A stretch of DNA of 64,000 nt, taken from positions 2,542,001 through 2,606,000 of the forward strand of contig NZ_CP007451.1 of the NCBI RefSeq assembly GCF_000626635.1, in the 5' to 3' direction. Of the stretch, positions 22,954-31,560 are shown in pieces. The translations under genes and the position numbers were made by a program. The notes under the pieces were generated by a model. It worked only from the letters and a program-made list of their open reading frames with translations, was not told the DNA's origin and ran no database searches. The DNA is from Draconibacterium orientale. Its GTDB lineage: Bacteria > Bacteroidota > Bacteroidia > Bacteroidales > Prolixibacteraceae. How positions within the stretch are numbered: the stretch's first letter is position 1; the number at the start of each line of letters is the position of its first letter.

Positions 22954-25953
22954 ATGCAAAACAAAGGTGCAATTTTAACATTTGCAATTCTGTTGGCAGC
23001 GGTATGTTTTTACCAGCTATCTTTTACCTGGGTTTCGAACAAGGTGAAAGATGATGCCATTGAATATGCACAAGGTGATGAAATGAAAGAGTTTCAATAC
23101 CTTGATTCAATGAAAAGTGAAGTGGTTTACAACTTCCTGGGCTTGAAAAAATTTACTTTTAAAGATGTTCAGGAACTGGAAATTAACCTGGGCCTTGACC
23201 TTAAAGGAGGTATGAACGTAACACTTCAGGTTGAAGTGCAGGATATCATCCGTGCCATGTCGAATTACAGCGACGATGAAACTTTTAACGCTGCACTGGC
23301 ACTGGCAACAAAAAACCAGCAAAACAGTACAAAAGACTACGTAACGCTGTTTGGCGAGGCTTTCGAAGAAATTGACCCGAACGCAAAACTAGCGTCGGTT
23401 TTTAATACGCTGGAATTGCGCGACCAGGTAAACTTTAACACCAGTAATGCTGATGTATTAAAAATTATCGATGAGCAAACCAAGGCTGCAATTGCCAATG
23501 CTTTTAATATCATCCGCACACGTATCGACCGTTTTGGTGTAGCACAACCTAATATTCAGAACCTGCAAACAAGCGGTAGAATTTTGGTTGAATTGCCGGG
23601 TGTTAAAGATCAGAACCGTGTGCGCAGCCTGTTACAGGGAACTGCAAACCTGGAGTTCTGGGAAACTTACGAGAACCAGGAAGTTTACCAATATATGCTT
23701 CAGGCCAACGAGCGCATTAAAGAAATGCAGGTGCTTGAATCGGAAAAAAGTGTGGAAGATACCACTCCCGAAACGACAGAGGCCGAAGCAACTGCTGACA
23801 CCACTGAAGAGAACTCTTTGCTTTCGGAACTGGAAGCCGGAGCAGCCGGTGATACAACAGCAACACCTGATAATTTAGCTGCTTTCAAAGAGCAGTATCC
23901 ATTGTTTGCATTACTGAATCCAAGTACCGATCAAACCGGTCAGCTATACGCCGGACCGATTGTTGGTATCGCACATGCAAAAGATACAGCAGAGATTAAT
24001 ACTTATCTGCACAATCCACAAATTAAAAGCATATTTCCACGCGACTTGAAATTTGCCTGGACAGCTAAATCGATGGATGAAGCGGGCAATTATTACCGCT
24101 TAATTGCATTAAAAGTTACTACCCGCGACGGAAAGGCACCTCTTGATGGTGGTGTAATTACCGATGCCCGTCAGGATTTCGACCAGTTTGGTTCAAACCC
24201 TGAAGTAGCCATGCAAATGAATGCTGAAGGTGCAAAAGTTTGGCAACGAATGACCAAAGAAAACGTTGGTAAATCAATTGCCATTGTTCTGGATGGTTAT
24301 GTTCGTTCATTCCCGAATGTTAACCAGGAAATTGCCGGTGGACGTTCAAGCATTAGCGGACTGGAAAGTATTGAAGAGGCGCAAGACCTTGCAAACGTAC
24401 TGAAGTCGGGTAAAATGCCGGCTCCTGCACGTATCATTCAGGAAGATATTGTTGGTCCTTCGCTGGGTCAGAAAGCTATTAACAGCGGTTTACTTTCATT
24501 CGTAATCGCTTTTGCGCTTGTACTTCTTTACATGTTGTTCTTCTACAGTAAAAATGCAGGTTTGGCAGCAAACATTGCCCTGATTGCCAACATGTTCTTC
24601 ATCTTTGGTATCCTGGCTTCGTTAGGTGCTGTGCTTACACTGCCTGGTATTGCGGGTATCGTGCTTACAATCGGTATGTCGGTTGATGCCAACGTGCTGA
24701 TTTACGAACGTATTCAGGAAGAGATGCGTGCCGGAAAAGGTGTGAAGCTGGCCATTACCGATGGTTATAAAAATGCGTATTCTGCAATTATCGACGGTCA
24801 GGTTACTACATTATTAACCGGTATTGTACTTTACATGTTTGGTTCAGGCCCGATTAAAGGTTTCGCTACTACGCTTATTATTGGTATCCTGACTTCACTG
24901 TTCTCGGCAATTTTCTTAACCCGTTTGATTTTCGAATGGCAGTTGAAAAAAGGTGGCCGTATCCTGTTTGCTTCTACAGCAACCGAAGGCTGGTTGCGTA
25001 ACATGAAAATTAAATTCCTCGAGAAAAGAAAAATGTTCTATGTGATTTCAGGGCTATTTATTCTGATTTCTATCGGTTCTTTCTTTGTTCGCGGGTTGAA
25101 TTACGGTATCGACTTTAAAGGTGGTCGCTCGTACATTGTAGAATTCCAGAAAGATGTTGAAGTTGGTGAAGTTCGTGCTGCTTTGGCCGATGTTTTCGGT
25201 GCAGCTCCTGAGGTAAAGACTTCGGGCGAAGACATTAAAATTACTACCGACTACCGAATTGAAGACCGCAGTGAAGATGTTGATAACGAAGTGGAGGCTT
25301 TGTTAATGCAAGGCTTGAAAGATGCCGATCTGATCGACCAATCGGTAACACTTGAGGAATTTACGCAGGATTATCAGCAGAGTTCGCAAAAAGTTGGGCC
25401 TACTATTTCGGATGATATTCGTAAGGATGCAGCTATTGCAATCGGTTTTTCGCTCATCATTATTTTCTTGTACATTCTTGTTCGTTTCCGCGACTGGCAA
25501 TATGGTTTGGGAGCTGTTGCTGCCCTGGCGCACGACTCGTTAATCGTATTGGGTATCTTCTCATTACTGTCAGGAGTACTGCCATTCTCGTTGGAAATCG
25601 ACCAGGCGTTTATCGCAGCTATTCTAACCGTGTTGGGTTACTCGATTAACGACACCGTGGTTGTATTCGACCGTATCAGGGAGTACCTGGGCTTGCACCC
25701 AAAACGCGACCGTGAAGAAAACGTTGATGCTGCATTAAACAGCACATTGCGTCGTACTTTCAGTACATCGCTGTCAACTTTCGTGGTACTGTTAGCAATC
25801 TTCCTGTTTGGTGGAGCTACCATCCGCGGCTTTACGTTCGCCTTGTTGATAGGTGTAGTTGTGGGTACTTACTCATCGCTTTTCATTGCAACACCAATTG
25901 CACACGACACACGTAACCGTGTTGCTAAAGCCGTTGCAAAACGTAAAAAATAG
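22954..25953 (+). CDS. secDF: Fused protein translocase subunit SecDF
   Basis: Proton-driven accessory of the SecYEG translocon that pulls proteins across the inner membrane. The 999-aa chain is a SecD-SecF fusion. SecD half: TM1 (residues ~5-25), LGLDLKGGMNVTLQVEV, a large periplasmic P1 domain with an acidic low-complexity insert (~250-305: many E, T, A), then five TMs with VLTIGMSVDANVLIYERI, the proton-path Asp. SecF half: TM7, YGIDFKGGRSYIVEF, and TMs 8-12 with TVLGYSINDTVVVFDRIRE. Length is normal for Bacteroidota, where the fusion is the rule. A strong terminator and then a group II intron follow. Confidence 0.95.
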   Translation: MQNKGAILTFAILLAAVCFYQLSFTWVSNKVKDDAIEYAQGDEMKEFQYLDSMKSEVVYNFLGLKKFTFKDVQELEINLGLDLKGGMNVTLQVEVQDIIRAMSNYSDDETFNAALALATKNQQNSTKDYVTLFGEAFEEIDPNAKLASVFNTLELRDQVNFNTSNADVLKIIDEQTKAAIANAFNIIRTRIDRFGVAQPNIQNLQTSGRILVELPGVKDQNRVRSLLQGTANLEFWETYENQEVYQYMLQANERIKEMQVLESEKSVEDTTPETTEAEATADTTEENSLLSELEAGAAGDTTATPDNLAAFKEQYPLFALLNPSTDQTGQLYAGPIVGIAHAKDTAEINTYLHNPQIKSIFPRDLKFAWTAKSMDEAGNYYRLIALKVTTRDGKAPLDGGVITDARQDFDQFGSNPEVAMQMNAEGAKVWQRMTKENVGKSIAIVLDGYVRSFPNVNQEIAGGRSSISGLESIEEAQDLANVLKSGKMPAPARIIQEDIVGPSLGQKAINSGLLSFVIAFALVLLYMLFFYSKNAGLAANIALIANMFFIFGILASLGAVLTLPGIAGIVLTIGMSVDANVLIYERIQEEMRAGKGVKLAITDGYKNAYSAIIDGQVTTLLTGIVLYMFGSGPIKGFATTLIIGILTSLFSAIFLTRLIFEWQLKKGGRILFASTATEGWLRNMKIKFLEKRKMFYVISGLFILISIGSFFVRGLNYGIDFKGGRSYIVEFQKDVEVGEVRAALADVFGAAPEVKTSGEDIKITTDYRIEDRSEDVDNEVEALLMQGLKDADLIDQSVTLEEFTQDYQQSSQKVGPTISDDIRKDAAIAIGFSLIIIFLYILVRFRDWQYGLGAVAALAHDSLIVLGIFSLLSGVLPFSLEIDQAFIAAILTVLGYSINDTVVVFDRIREYLGLHPKRDREENVDAALNSTLRRTFSTSLSTFVVLLAIFLFGGATIRGFTFALLIGVVVGTYSSLFIATPIAHDTRNRVAKAVAKRKK

Positions 25954-26003
25954 ATTGAAGAAAGAAGTCGGAAGTCGTTAGACGGAAGACCGGACTTTAT
26001 ACG

Positions 26004-26042
26004 AAGGATGTCATCGCTTAATTGGGGTGACATCCTTTTTTT
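26004..26042 (+). terminator. secDF terminator
   Basis: 12-bp stem AAGGATGTCATC / GGTGACATCCTT (one T/G wobble) with a 10-nt loop, followed by a T-tract. The group II intron begins two bases after the last T. Confidence 0.93.
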
Positions 26043-26454
26043 GGTGTGCCGTGCATGGTAAATAGCTATAGGGTGAAAGTCCTGAATGGGGGTTTGTAGT
26101 GCCAACCATTAGCCGAAGGCAAGGGTGTCCATCGTGAGGTGGAATCTGAAGGAAGCTGAAAGCAAATTTCTGACCCGAGGAACACGAACTTCATTAGGCA
26201 TTTCCAATGGGATAAGTTTGCCAAACAAAACGAAGTCCAAAACTACACGGACATTGGAGTGTAGATGGTGCGGGAGGATGGAATGAAAGTTATTTATCTT
26301 ACCGCGGGAGGTCTCACGGAGGTGTGGAAACAGAGTATGAAACACGGTTGGAAAAGATTTATCGTGAGAAGTCAGCCGAGGCCATAGTACCATAACCGAC
26401 AACTTATGGGAAGGGCCGAACCTTAATGAGTGAGAAGTAAATGAATGTTACTCA

Positions 26455-27873
26455 ATGAAAGGAACAATGCAGAAAATCTTTGATGATTCGAAGACCTGTC
26501 CGCAAAAGAATAGGACGGCATCCGAAGGCTATGCGGGAGGGCAGACTTTTATAGAGATAACAGAAAACAACCTCACTCCCAACTATCAGTCAGAGAATGG
26601 ATTGTTAGAACGTATCCTTTCATCCTCCAACCTAAACACAGCTTACAAACAAGTTAAGCGGAATAAAGGAGCAGGAGGTGTTGATAAGATGCAAGTTGAA
26701 TCCTTAAAGGATTATCTTGTCTGTCACAAGGATAAGTTACTGGCCTCTATTCATAAAGGTAAATACCGCCCCAATCCTGTGAGACGGGTGGATATACCTA
26801 AAGAAAACGGGAAGAAGCGTCAGTTGGGTATCCCCACAGTCGTAGACAGGGTTATCCAACAAAGTATCGCACAACAACTACAGTTGATCTTTGCCCCCGA
26901 GTTTTCGGATCACAGTTACGGTTTCCGTCCAAAACACAGTGCCCATCAGGCACTTCAAAAATGGCAGGCTTACATCACGCAAGGTTGTGGTTATGCAGTT
27001 GATTTAGACCTCGAACGTTTCTTTGACACAGTATGCCACAGCAAACACATTGAGGTATTATCCCGAAAGGTAAAAGATGGGCGGGTCATATCGCTTATCC
27101 ATAAATACCTTAATGCAGGAGTGATGAAGGACGGTAAGTTTGAAGAAAGCTATGAAGGGGTGGCGCAGGGAGGACCGTTAAGTCCATTATTGAGTAATAT
27201 TTTTCTTAATGAACTGGACAGGGAACTAGAGAAGCGGGGCCATAAGTTTGTTCGCTACGCCGACGATCTGGTCATCTTCTGCCGAAGCCAACGAAGTGCC
27301 GAACGGACAATGAAGAACATCGTTCCTTTTATTGAAAAGAAATTGTTTTTAATAGTCAATCGGGACAAGAGTAAGGTTGCATCAAACAGGAACATTAGGT
27401 TTCTTGGTTACTCTTTCTATAAATTTAGAGGGAAATTTAGAGGGAAAGGCAGGCTGCGCATTCACCCGAGAAGTGTGGATAAGATGAGAGCTAGAATCAG
27501 AGAACTTACATCCCGCAGTAACGGTTGGGGAAACGACCGAAGAAAGGTTGCGCTCCGGCAGTACGTCACTGGTTGGGTGCAATACTTCAAGCTGGCAGAT
27601 ATGCAGAAGCTTCTAATCAAAGTTGATGAATGGTATCGTCGAAGGTTGCGCATGGTTATTTGGAAACAATGGAAACGAATAAAGACCAAGGGTAAGAACC
27701 TGATTAAGTTGGGTGTAAATAAGTACAAGGCATGGGAGTGGGCGAATACAAGGAAAGGCTATTGGCGATTAGCGCATAGCTGGATCCTTTCTACCTCCAT
27801 TACCAATGAAAGGTTACGAATTACTGGCTACGTTTTCTTTTCGGATTGTTATCGTAAGGTAAGAAGTTGTTAA
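26455..27873 (+). CDS. ltrA: Group II intron reverse transcriptase/maturase
   Basis: A 472-aa intron-encoded protein. RT domains run from about residue 45 to 310: GAGGVDKMQVESL (RT0/1), VRRVDIPKENGKKRQLGIPT (RT1-2), YGFRPKHSAHQAL (RT2a-3), GGPLSPLLSNIFLNELD (RT4) and the catalytic YADD in FVRYADDLVIFC (RT5). The X/maturase domain follows (RQYVTGWVQYFKLADMQ, RMVIWKQWKRIKTKGKNL). No HNH endonuclease domain is present after residue ~410. The chain is intact, so the intron could be splicing-competent and mobile. The RT reverse-transcribes the intron RNA at the target and helps it splice. Confidence 0.95.
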   Translation: MKGTMQKIFDDSKTCPQKNRTASEGYAGGQTFIEITENNLTPNYQSENGLLERILSSSNLNTAYKQVKRNKGAGGVDKMQVESLKDYLVCHKDKLLASIHKGKYRPNPVRRVDIPKENGKKRQLGIPTVVDRVIQQSIAQQLQLIFAPEFSDHSYGFRPKHSAHQALQKWQAYITQGCGYAVDLDLERFFDTVCHSKHIEVLSRKVKDGRVISLIHKYLNAGVMKDGKFEESYEGVAQGGPLSPLLSNIFLNELDRELEKRGHKFVRYADDLVIFCRSQRSAERTMKNIVPFIEKKLFLIVNRDKSKVASNRNIRFLGYSFYKFRGKFRGKGRLRIHPRSVDKMRARIRELTSRSNGWGNDRRKVALRQYVTGWVQYFKLADMQKLLIKVDEWYRRRLRMVIWKQWKRIKTKGKNLIKLGVNKYKAWEWANTRKGYWRLAHSWILSTSITNERLRITGYVFFSDCYRKVRSC

Positions 27874-27879
27874 TTAAGG

Positions 27880-27970
27880 AACCGCCGTATACGAGAACCG
27901 TACGTACGGTGGTGTGAGAGGTCGGAAAATAAAGTAGGAGGAAAACTATTTTATTTTCCTCCTACCCGAT
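27880..27970 (+). ncRNA. Group II intron domains V and VI
   Basis: Domain V: ACCGCCGTA pairs with TACGGTGGT around an inner TACG/CGTA stem, with a two-base CG bulge on the 3' side, as in the catalytic domain V. Domain VI: a long stem GTAGGAGGAAAA / TTTTCCTCCTAC (27934-27965) that would carry the branch-point A. The intron 3' end is set at 27970. Confidence 0.85.
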
Positions 27971-28368
27971 TGAAAAAATGGGCCTTATCAGCAATGTTTC
28001 TGAAAAAGGCCCAAGTTTTATGTTGAGGAAAGCTTTGCGTTCAATACATATTTCGTTTGAAGGTAACCTAACCGTTTGGCATAAACAGAAGAGTTTGGCT
28101 ATCATTTGTCCCCGGGAGCACCCTTCTCATTATACAGTATTTCAACAACTAATTAAGGTTTACTGCGTCCATTGCGTAACAACGAAAATAAATTACATCT
28201 AATGCCGGAAAAGCTGAATTCAACATTGGTTTCTACAGTTGATATTTCCTGTCATGATGTAATATTATTCTATATACGTTGTATAGTAATATTCTAAAAA
28301 AGACGAAAAGGTAATCTTTTTGCACATTTTTTGCGTATAACTAATTGGCTTAACTGAAACGAAGTATT
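27971..28368. other. Gene-free stretch after the intron
   Basis: No gene is supported. A GGGCCTT / AAGGCCC inverted repeat (about 27980-28012) with a 19-nt loop could form a hairpin just after the intron. A 74-aa open frame across this area has no family features or ribosome-binding context and is not called. Confidence 0.4.
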
Positions 28369-28462
28369 ATGAAAGTAATATTTGACGGAGATTTGTTTAA
28401 AAGGCAAACTGCTTTGCTTTGGCAAACAAATGAAATAGTTAGTAATTTAAAAACCAGTTATT

Positions 28463-28549
28463 ATGGCAATTTTTGTATATGGAAGCGTCGTGATAGCTAT
28501 AGTCGTTGCAGTATTGATTTTATGCTATCGGGATTTAAAACATAGCTAA
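28463..28549 (+). CDS. Predicted 28-aa single-TM micropeptide (first of two)
   Basis: ATG at 28463, stop TAA at 28547-28549. The peptide starts MAIFVYG, continues with about 14 uninterrupted hydrophobic residues (VVIAIVVAVLIL) and ends in a polar, basic tail CYRDLKHS, a typical tiny inner-membrane peptide. A related 22-aa ORF at 28772 starts MAVIIYG and ends in MYRCY. Both are preceded by a similar AGTTAT(TAT)G start context, as is the PRC-barrel gene at 29302. Similarity of two neighbours supports translation, but no ribosome-binding site is obvious and the call is an inference. Confidence 0.5.
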   Translation: MAIFVYGSVVIAIVVAVLILCYRDLKHS

Positions 28550-28771
28550 AATATTTAGGTATGGGACTGCGCCCATAAAATACCACTGATTGAATGGAGT
28601 AAATGCCATAAGAGAGATGGTTTGTGCTTAATTAACCACTTTGTTTTAGTAGTCGCTAATCAACAAAATCCTGCTGCATATTAACAATGTATTTTTAATA
28701 ACTATTTCATTTAAAGCGAAACAAGCGCGGTTTTAAGCCGTAATTGAAATTGTACTTTAAAATAACGAGTT

Positions 28772-28840
28772 ATGGCAGTAATTATTTATGGTATATTGTT
28801 TCTGATGGCGATATCTGTAATAATGTACAGGTGTTACTAG
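28772..28840 (+). CDS. Predicted 22-aa single-TM micropeptide (second of two)
   Basis: ATG at 28772, stop TAG at 28838-28840. The peptide MAVIIYG is followed by a hydrophobic stretch (ILFLMAISVIM) and ends YRCY. It repeats the pattern of the ORF at 28463 (MA-[IV]-x-[IV]-YG, hydrophobic, YR) while the DNA in between is unrelated, which favours selection on the peptide. Possible roles are a small membrane regulator or type-I-toxin-like peptide; neither is shown. Confidence 0.45.
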   Translation: MAVIIYGILFLMAISVIMYRCY

Positions 28841-28877
28841 GATGCGAAGCAGAATCATTAATTTCTGTTTAATCTGC

Positions 28878-28885
28878 TATCTTTG
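28878..28885 (+). promoter_or_regulatory. Orphan -7 promoter element TATCTTTG
   Basis: Perfect TAnnTTTG match with no ORF within 400 nt downstream; the next gene starts at 29302. The 28841-29301 interval has no other recognised feature. Confidence 0.4.
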
Positions 28886-29301
28886 AAATACTTCCCCCGG
28901 CTTCAAAACGGTTTTGTAAAATATCGTTAGTTGGAATTCTGCCCTCTTTTTTAGCCTGCTTTTTTCAACTGGTTTCCTCTCATCCCTTTCTGTGCAAAGT
29001 TCAGGAAGCATTAATGTTCCCGATTAATCTGTACCACTTCTCCACACTTGTTGTGACTTTTTTCCACAGTATAGTCATTTTTCTTCTTGCTTCATAAAGC
29101 TAAATCAGTTGTTGTAAGTATCAGTAATTCAGTGTCGATAAGAAGGCTTGTTATATTGCAAGGTCTATTGTGGCACATCTTTGGAACTGGTAGTAAAAAC
29201 AAAAGCATTTTCGGATTGCAAAAAGTATAACGTGAAATAAAGTAGTACTGTACATGGAAATAGCGTGCAATAGTGCACATAAAAATATAAAATCAGTTAT
29301 T

Positions 29302-30048
29302 ATGAAACGTAGTTTAAGAGAGTTAATAGGATATTCCATTAAAGCAAAAAATGGAGAAGAGGGAAAAGTAAATGACTTTTTATTCGACGAAAAGAGTTGG
29401 ATAATACGTTATGTGGAAGTTGATTTGGGAAGTTTCTTTAAAGCGAACAGGGTATTGGTACCCTATAATTTTCTTGGAGAACCGGACTGGGATGAAAAAA
29501 CGTTTAAAATTAACTTAAGTATCGACAACATTAAACGGTCGCCAAACTTAAGTTTCGATATGCCGGTTTCGCGCATTTACGAACGAAAGCTGGCCGATTA
29601 TTACGGAATAAAATATCCGTACTGGATGGTCGATTCTGCCGCATTTGCCGGAAACGAGGTTGTTTTTTATCCGGGCGTAGCATTCAGAGCGCCGCGTAAA
29701 GTAATTAAGGAAGAAGACATTGACACAAGTTTGCGTAGTTTTAACGAGATTAAAGGTTATGGAATTAACGCTACCGATGATAAATTCGGGCATATTTCCG
29801 ACCTGATTATTGATGACTCCGACTGGCAGATACTGTACTTTGTAGTTGACACGAATAATTTATTCCCATGGAGTAAAAAAGTAATTCTTCCGATTGAAGT
29901 GATCGATAAGATCAGTTTCTCTGAGCGTGAAGCCCGTGTTGATATGACAAAAGAAGCCATTAAAGACTCGCCGGAATATAACCCGGATGAAGCTGTAAAT
30001 GCCGAGTTGGAAGAAGTTCTTTACGACTATCGAGGCAAAAGGAAATAG
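29302..30048 (+). CDS. PRC-barrel domain protein (two tandem domains)
   Basis: A 248-aa soluble protein with two PRC-barrel modules. The first begins LRELIGYSIKAKNGEEGKVNDFLFDEKSW (key residues: G-x-x-G-x-V-x-D-F-L) at residues ~4-32 and has YVEVDLG and RVLVPYNFLG; the second begins EIKGYGINATDDKFGHISDLIIDDSD at ~150 with LYFVVDTNNLFPWSKKVILP. PRC barrels bind RNA-processing factors, photosynthetic proteins or unknown partners; stand-alone double-PRC proteins in Bacteroidota have no assigned role. Start chosen at 29302 because the first module begins there; 16 further codons upstream look non-coding. Own terminator. Confidence 0.82.
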   Translation: MKRSLRELIGYSIKAKNGEEGKVNDFLFDEKSWIIRYVEVDLGSFFKANRVLVPYNFLGEPDWDEKTFKINLSIDNIKRSPNLSFDMPVSRIYERKLADYYGIKYPYWMVDSAAFAGNEVVFYPGVAFRAPRKVIKEEDIDTSLRSFNEIKGYGINATDDKFGHISDLIIDDSDWQILYFVVDTNNLFPWSKKVILPIEVIDKISFSEREARVDMTKEAIKDSPEYNPDEAVNAELEEVLYDYRGKRK

Positions 30049-30074
30049 TACGCGAAATAAATTGGAAAATAGGG

Positions 30075-30104
30075 AAACCGAAGGCAAAAGTCTTCGGTTT
30101 TTTT
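30075..30104 (+). terminator. Terminator of the PRC-barrel gene
   Basis: Stem AAACCGAAG / CTTCGGTTT with an 8-nt loop and T-tract, 26 nt after the stop. Confidence 0.9.
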
Positions 30105-30316
30105 ATGGGTTTAAATTTGCAAGGTGTAGAAAATCAAAGAATTAGTGTGGAAGGATTTCACAGGCAACATCAGTTTGGAAAGATGGTAGCACATTTATTT
30201 TTATCCGCTGTAAACGGACGACAATAAAAAATAAAAGCCGACTGCATTTTCTCTGAGTAATTTTCAATTTGGATTCATTCTAAATAGCCTGTGTTCAGTA
30301 CGATGGAGGAATTAAA

Positions 30317-30400
30317 ATGTTTGAGAATACAGTGTCTCTGAAAATGGTTAAACCTCTTTATTCAAACAGCGAAAACAGAAATAAAATGGCGGCGAATTAG
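30317..30400 (+). CDS. Possible 27-aa ORF in an otherwise gene-free gap
   Basis: ATG at 30317 with an unusually good Shine-Dalgarno-like GGAGG 6 nt upstream; peptide starts MFENTVSLKMVKPLYSN and ends at TAG 30398-30400. No hydrophobic segment or recognisable motif. The rest of the gap 30105-30557 shows nothing. Listed only because the GGAGG spacing is good; may be chance. Confidence 0.2.
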   Translation: MFENTVSLKMVKPLYSNSENRNKMAAN

Positions 30401-30557
30401 CTAATTGTTTCCGAATTGTGGCACGGTATTTTAACTGTTATAACAAAAGACTGAAGCAGGCAAACGAGCTACGAATAGCAGAATTAAACGTTCGTGAAAG
30501 CTGGCCTGTTTCAATTAACTTTTAACACATAATAACAGAAAAGGAGAAAATTTAGTT

Positions 30558-31256
30558 ATGAAACAATTTAGAAAACAATTTTATTTTAAAACATTTTTAG
30601 TAACGCTTGGATTCCTGATCTCGGTGGCGGTATTGCCATTGCAGGCGCAGGATAAAAAGGTAAAAACGGCTTTCACCACCAACGACATGCATAATCAGGA
30701 TATGGAATATACCAATCAGTTGAAGGAAATCGTTGAAAAATATCCGGCTTTTACATTTAAGTACGGTATTGAAGATGGTGAGGTGCAAGATGTGGTTGTA
30801 ACCGGAATTGATAACGAGATTGACAGAAAACGACTGGAAGTTGTGCTGTTCGACTTAAACAGTCATCGGAATATGGTAAAACAAACCAACGAACAAGTTG
30901 GCGTATTTTACGATATTGATAAAGAAGCGATGTACGAACATGGACAGGAAGCACTATCCGAAGAATTAGTGGACAATCTTGAGTATCCGGAAGGAGCAAA
31001 AGACTGGGGTGTAGAAGGAACCATTTTTGTGAAAATGATTGTTGATGATGATGGTACAATACCATTTATAACAACAAGTACAAATATCGAAACTCCGGTT
31101 GAGCGATATGTTGAGGATCTTGAAGAACAGGCAATTGATGCTGTGCATAAAACCTCTGGCGAATGGGAACCTGCCGAAGTGGAAGGAGTAGAAGTAGCTT
31201 CGCTGGCTGTAATTCCAATTACCTTCGAGCTGAGACACAACCCGTATTTGTACTAA
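30558..31256 (+). CDS. Exported protein with TonB C-terminal-like domain
   Basis: A 232-aa protein with a signal peptide (residues 1-31; hydrophobic VTLGFLISVAVLPLQAQ). Residues ~130-228 resemble the TonB C-terminal fold: LEYPEGAKDWGVEGTIFVKM followed by IVDDDGTI and a late IPITFEL strand, the pattern of TonB-like domains in Bacteroidota receptor/peptidase proteins. It lacks the N-terminal membrane anchor and proline-rich linker of energy-transducing TonB, so a coupling role to TonB-dependent receptors is doubtful. Middle region (~35-125) unrecognised. An AAGGAG ribosome-binding site lies about 15 nt before the ATG. Confidence 0.7.
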   Translation: MKQFRKQFYFKTFLVTLGFLISVAVLPLQAQDKKVKTAFTTNDMHNQDMEYTNQLKEIVEKYPAFTFKYGIEDGEVQDVVVTGIDNEIDRKRLEVVLFDLNSHRNMVKQTNEQVGVFYDIDKEAMYEHGQEALSEELVDNLEYPEGAKDWGVEGTIFVKMIVDDDGTIPFITTSTNIETPVERYVEDLEEQAIDAVHKTSGEWEPAEVEGVEVASLAVIPITFELRHNPYLY

Positions 31257-31320
31257 AATTAACATTAGTTTTTATTTGTGTTATTTCAACTTGTTGGAAA
31301 GCAAAACGAGAGATAATAAA

Positions 31321-31396
31321 AGAAAAGAGCCTCTCACGGGACTTGAATGCTGATGCTTCGATCAGCATCCTGACTGAAACGTCAGGGCCCGCGACC
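31321..31396 (-). pseudogene. tRNA-Thr 3' fragment split by a 40-nt hairpin pair
   Basis: 31321-31347 is identical to 31411-31437 (3' part and flank of the intact tRNA-Thr), and 31388-31396 is identical to 31438-31446. Between them lie 40 nt (31348-31387) holding two small hairpins, GCTGAT-gcttcg-ATCAGC and CCTGAC-tgaaac-GTCAGG. The fragment lacks the anticodon arm, D arm and 5' acceptor strand and cannot be functional. The intact neighbour serves as the empty site. Confidence 0.8.
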
Positions 31397-31417
31397 AGTA
31401 ATAAATAGTGAGAAAAG

Positions 31418-31490
31418 AGCCTCTCACGGGACTTGAACCCGCGACCTGCTCATTACGAATGAGCTGCTCTACCAACTGAGCTAAAGAGGC
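31418..31490 (-). tRNA. tRNA-Thr (anticodon CGT)
   Basis: Minus-strand cloverleaf: acceptor GCCTCTT / GAGAGGC, D arm GCTC-AGTTGGTA-GAGC, anticodon stem GCTCA / TGAGC with loop TTCGTAA (anticodon CGT, reads ACG), T arm with TTCAAGT in the loop. The CCA is not encoded. A short T-rich stretch follows the 3' end. No tRNA gene is adjacent except the broken fragment at 31321. Confidence 0.95.
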
Positions 31491-31560
31491 CTGGAATACA
31501 ATATTAGAAATTTTGGTTGAGAATAAATACAGTGGTTGGCAATATTTGGCAACGGAATTT

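Larger units (their letters stand above)
26044..27970 (+). mobile_element. Group II intron with encoded reverse transcriptase
   Basis: The 5' end GTGTGCCGTGCATGG fits the GUGYG intron boundary, followed by the conserved CTATAGGGTGAAAGTCC region; the 3' end is CCTACCCGAT after domain VI. Domain I-III RNA occupies about 26044-26454, the ORF sits in the domain IV position, and domains V and VI follow at about 27880-27970. Insertion immediately after the secDF terminator T-tract, together with an RT lacking an endonuclease domain, are traits of class C introns, but the class was not assigned. The element seems complete. It is in the same orientation as secDF and interrupts no gene. Confidence 0.9.

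Noticed and set aside
25980-26003. Tandem GGAAG/CGGAAG words after secDF as a regulatory repeat
   Set aside because: Short low-complexity intergenic wording common in this phylum; no symmetry or spacing that suggests a site.
27978-28202. 74-aa ORF after the group II intron
   Set aside because: Begins in a hairpin, no ribosome-binding site, no family features.
28369-28545. 58-aa ORF overlapping the first micropeptide in another frame
   Set aside because: No domain, mixed composition and no matching partner near the second micropeptide; the hydrophobic 28-aa frame is the better candidate.
31321-31490. Integrative-element att pair at tRNA-Thr
   Set aside because: The duplicated tRNA 3' end is only 90 bp from the intact gene, so no island fits between; no integrase is seen. 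Kept as a duplication remnant.
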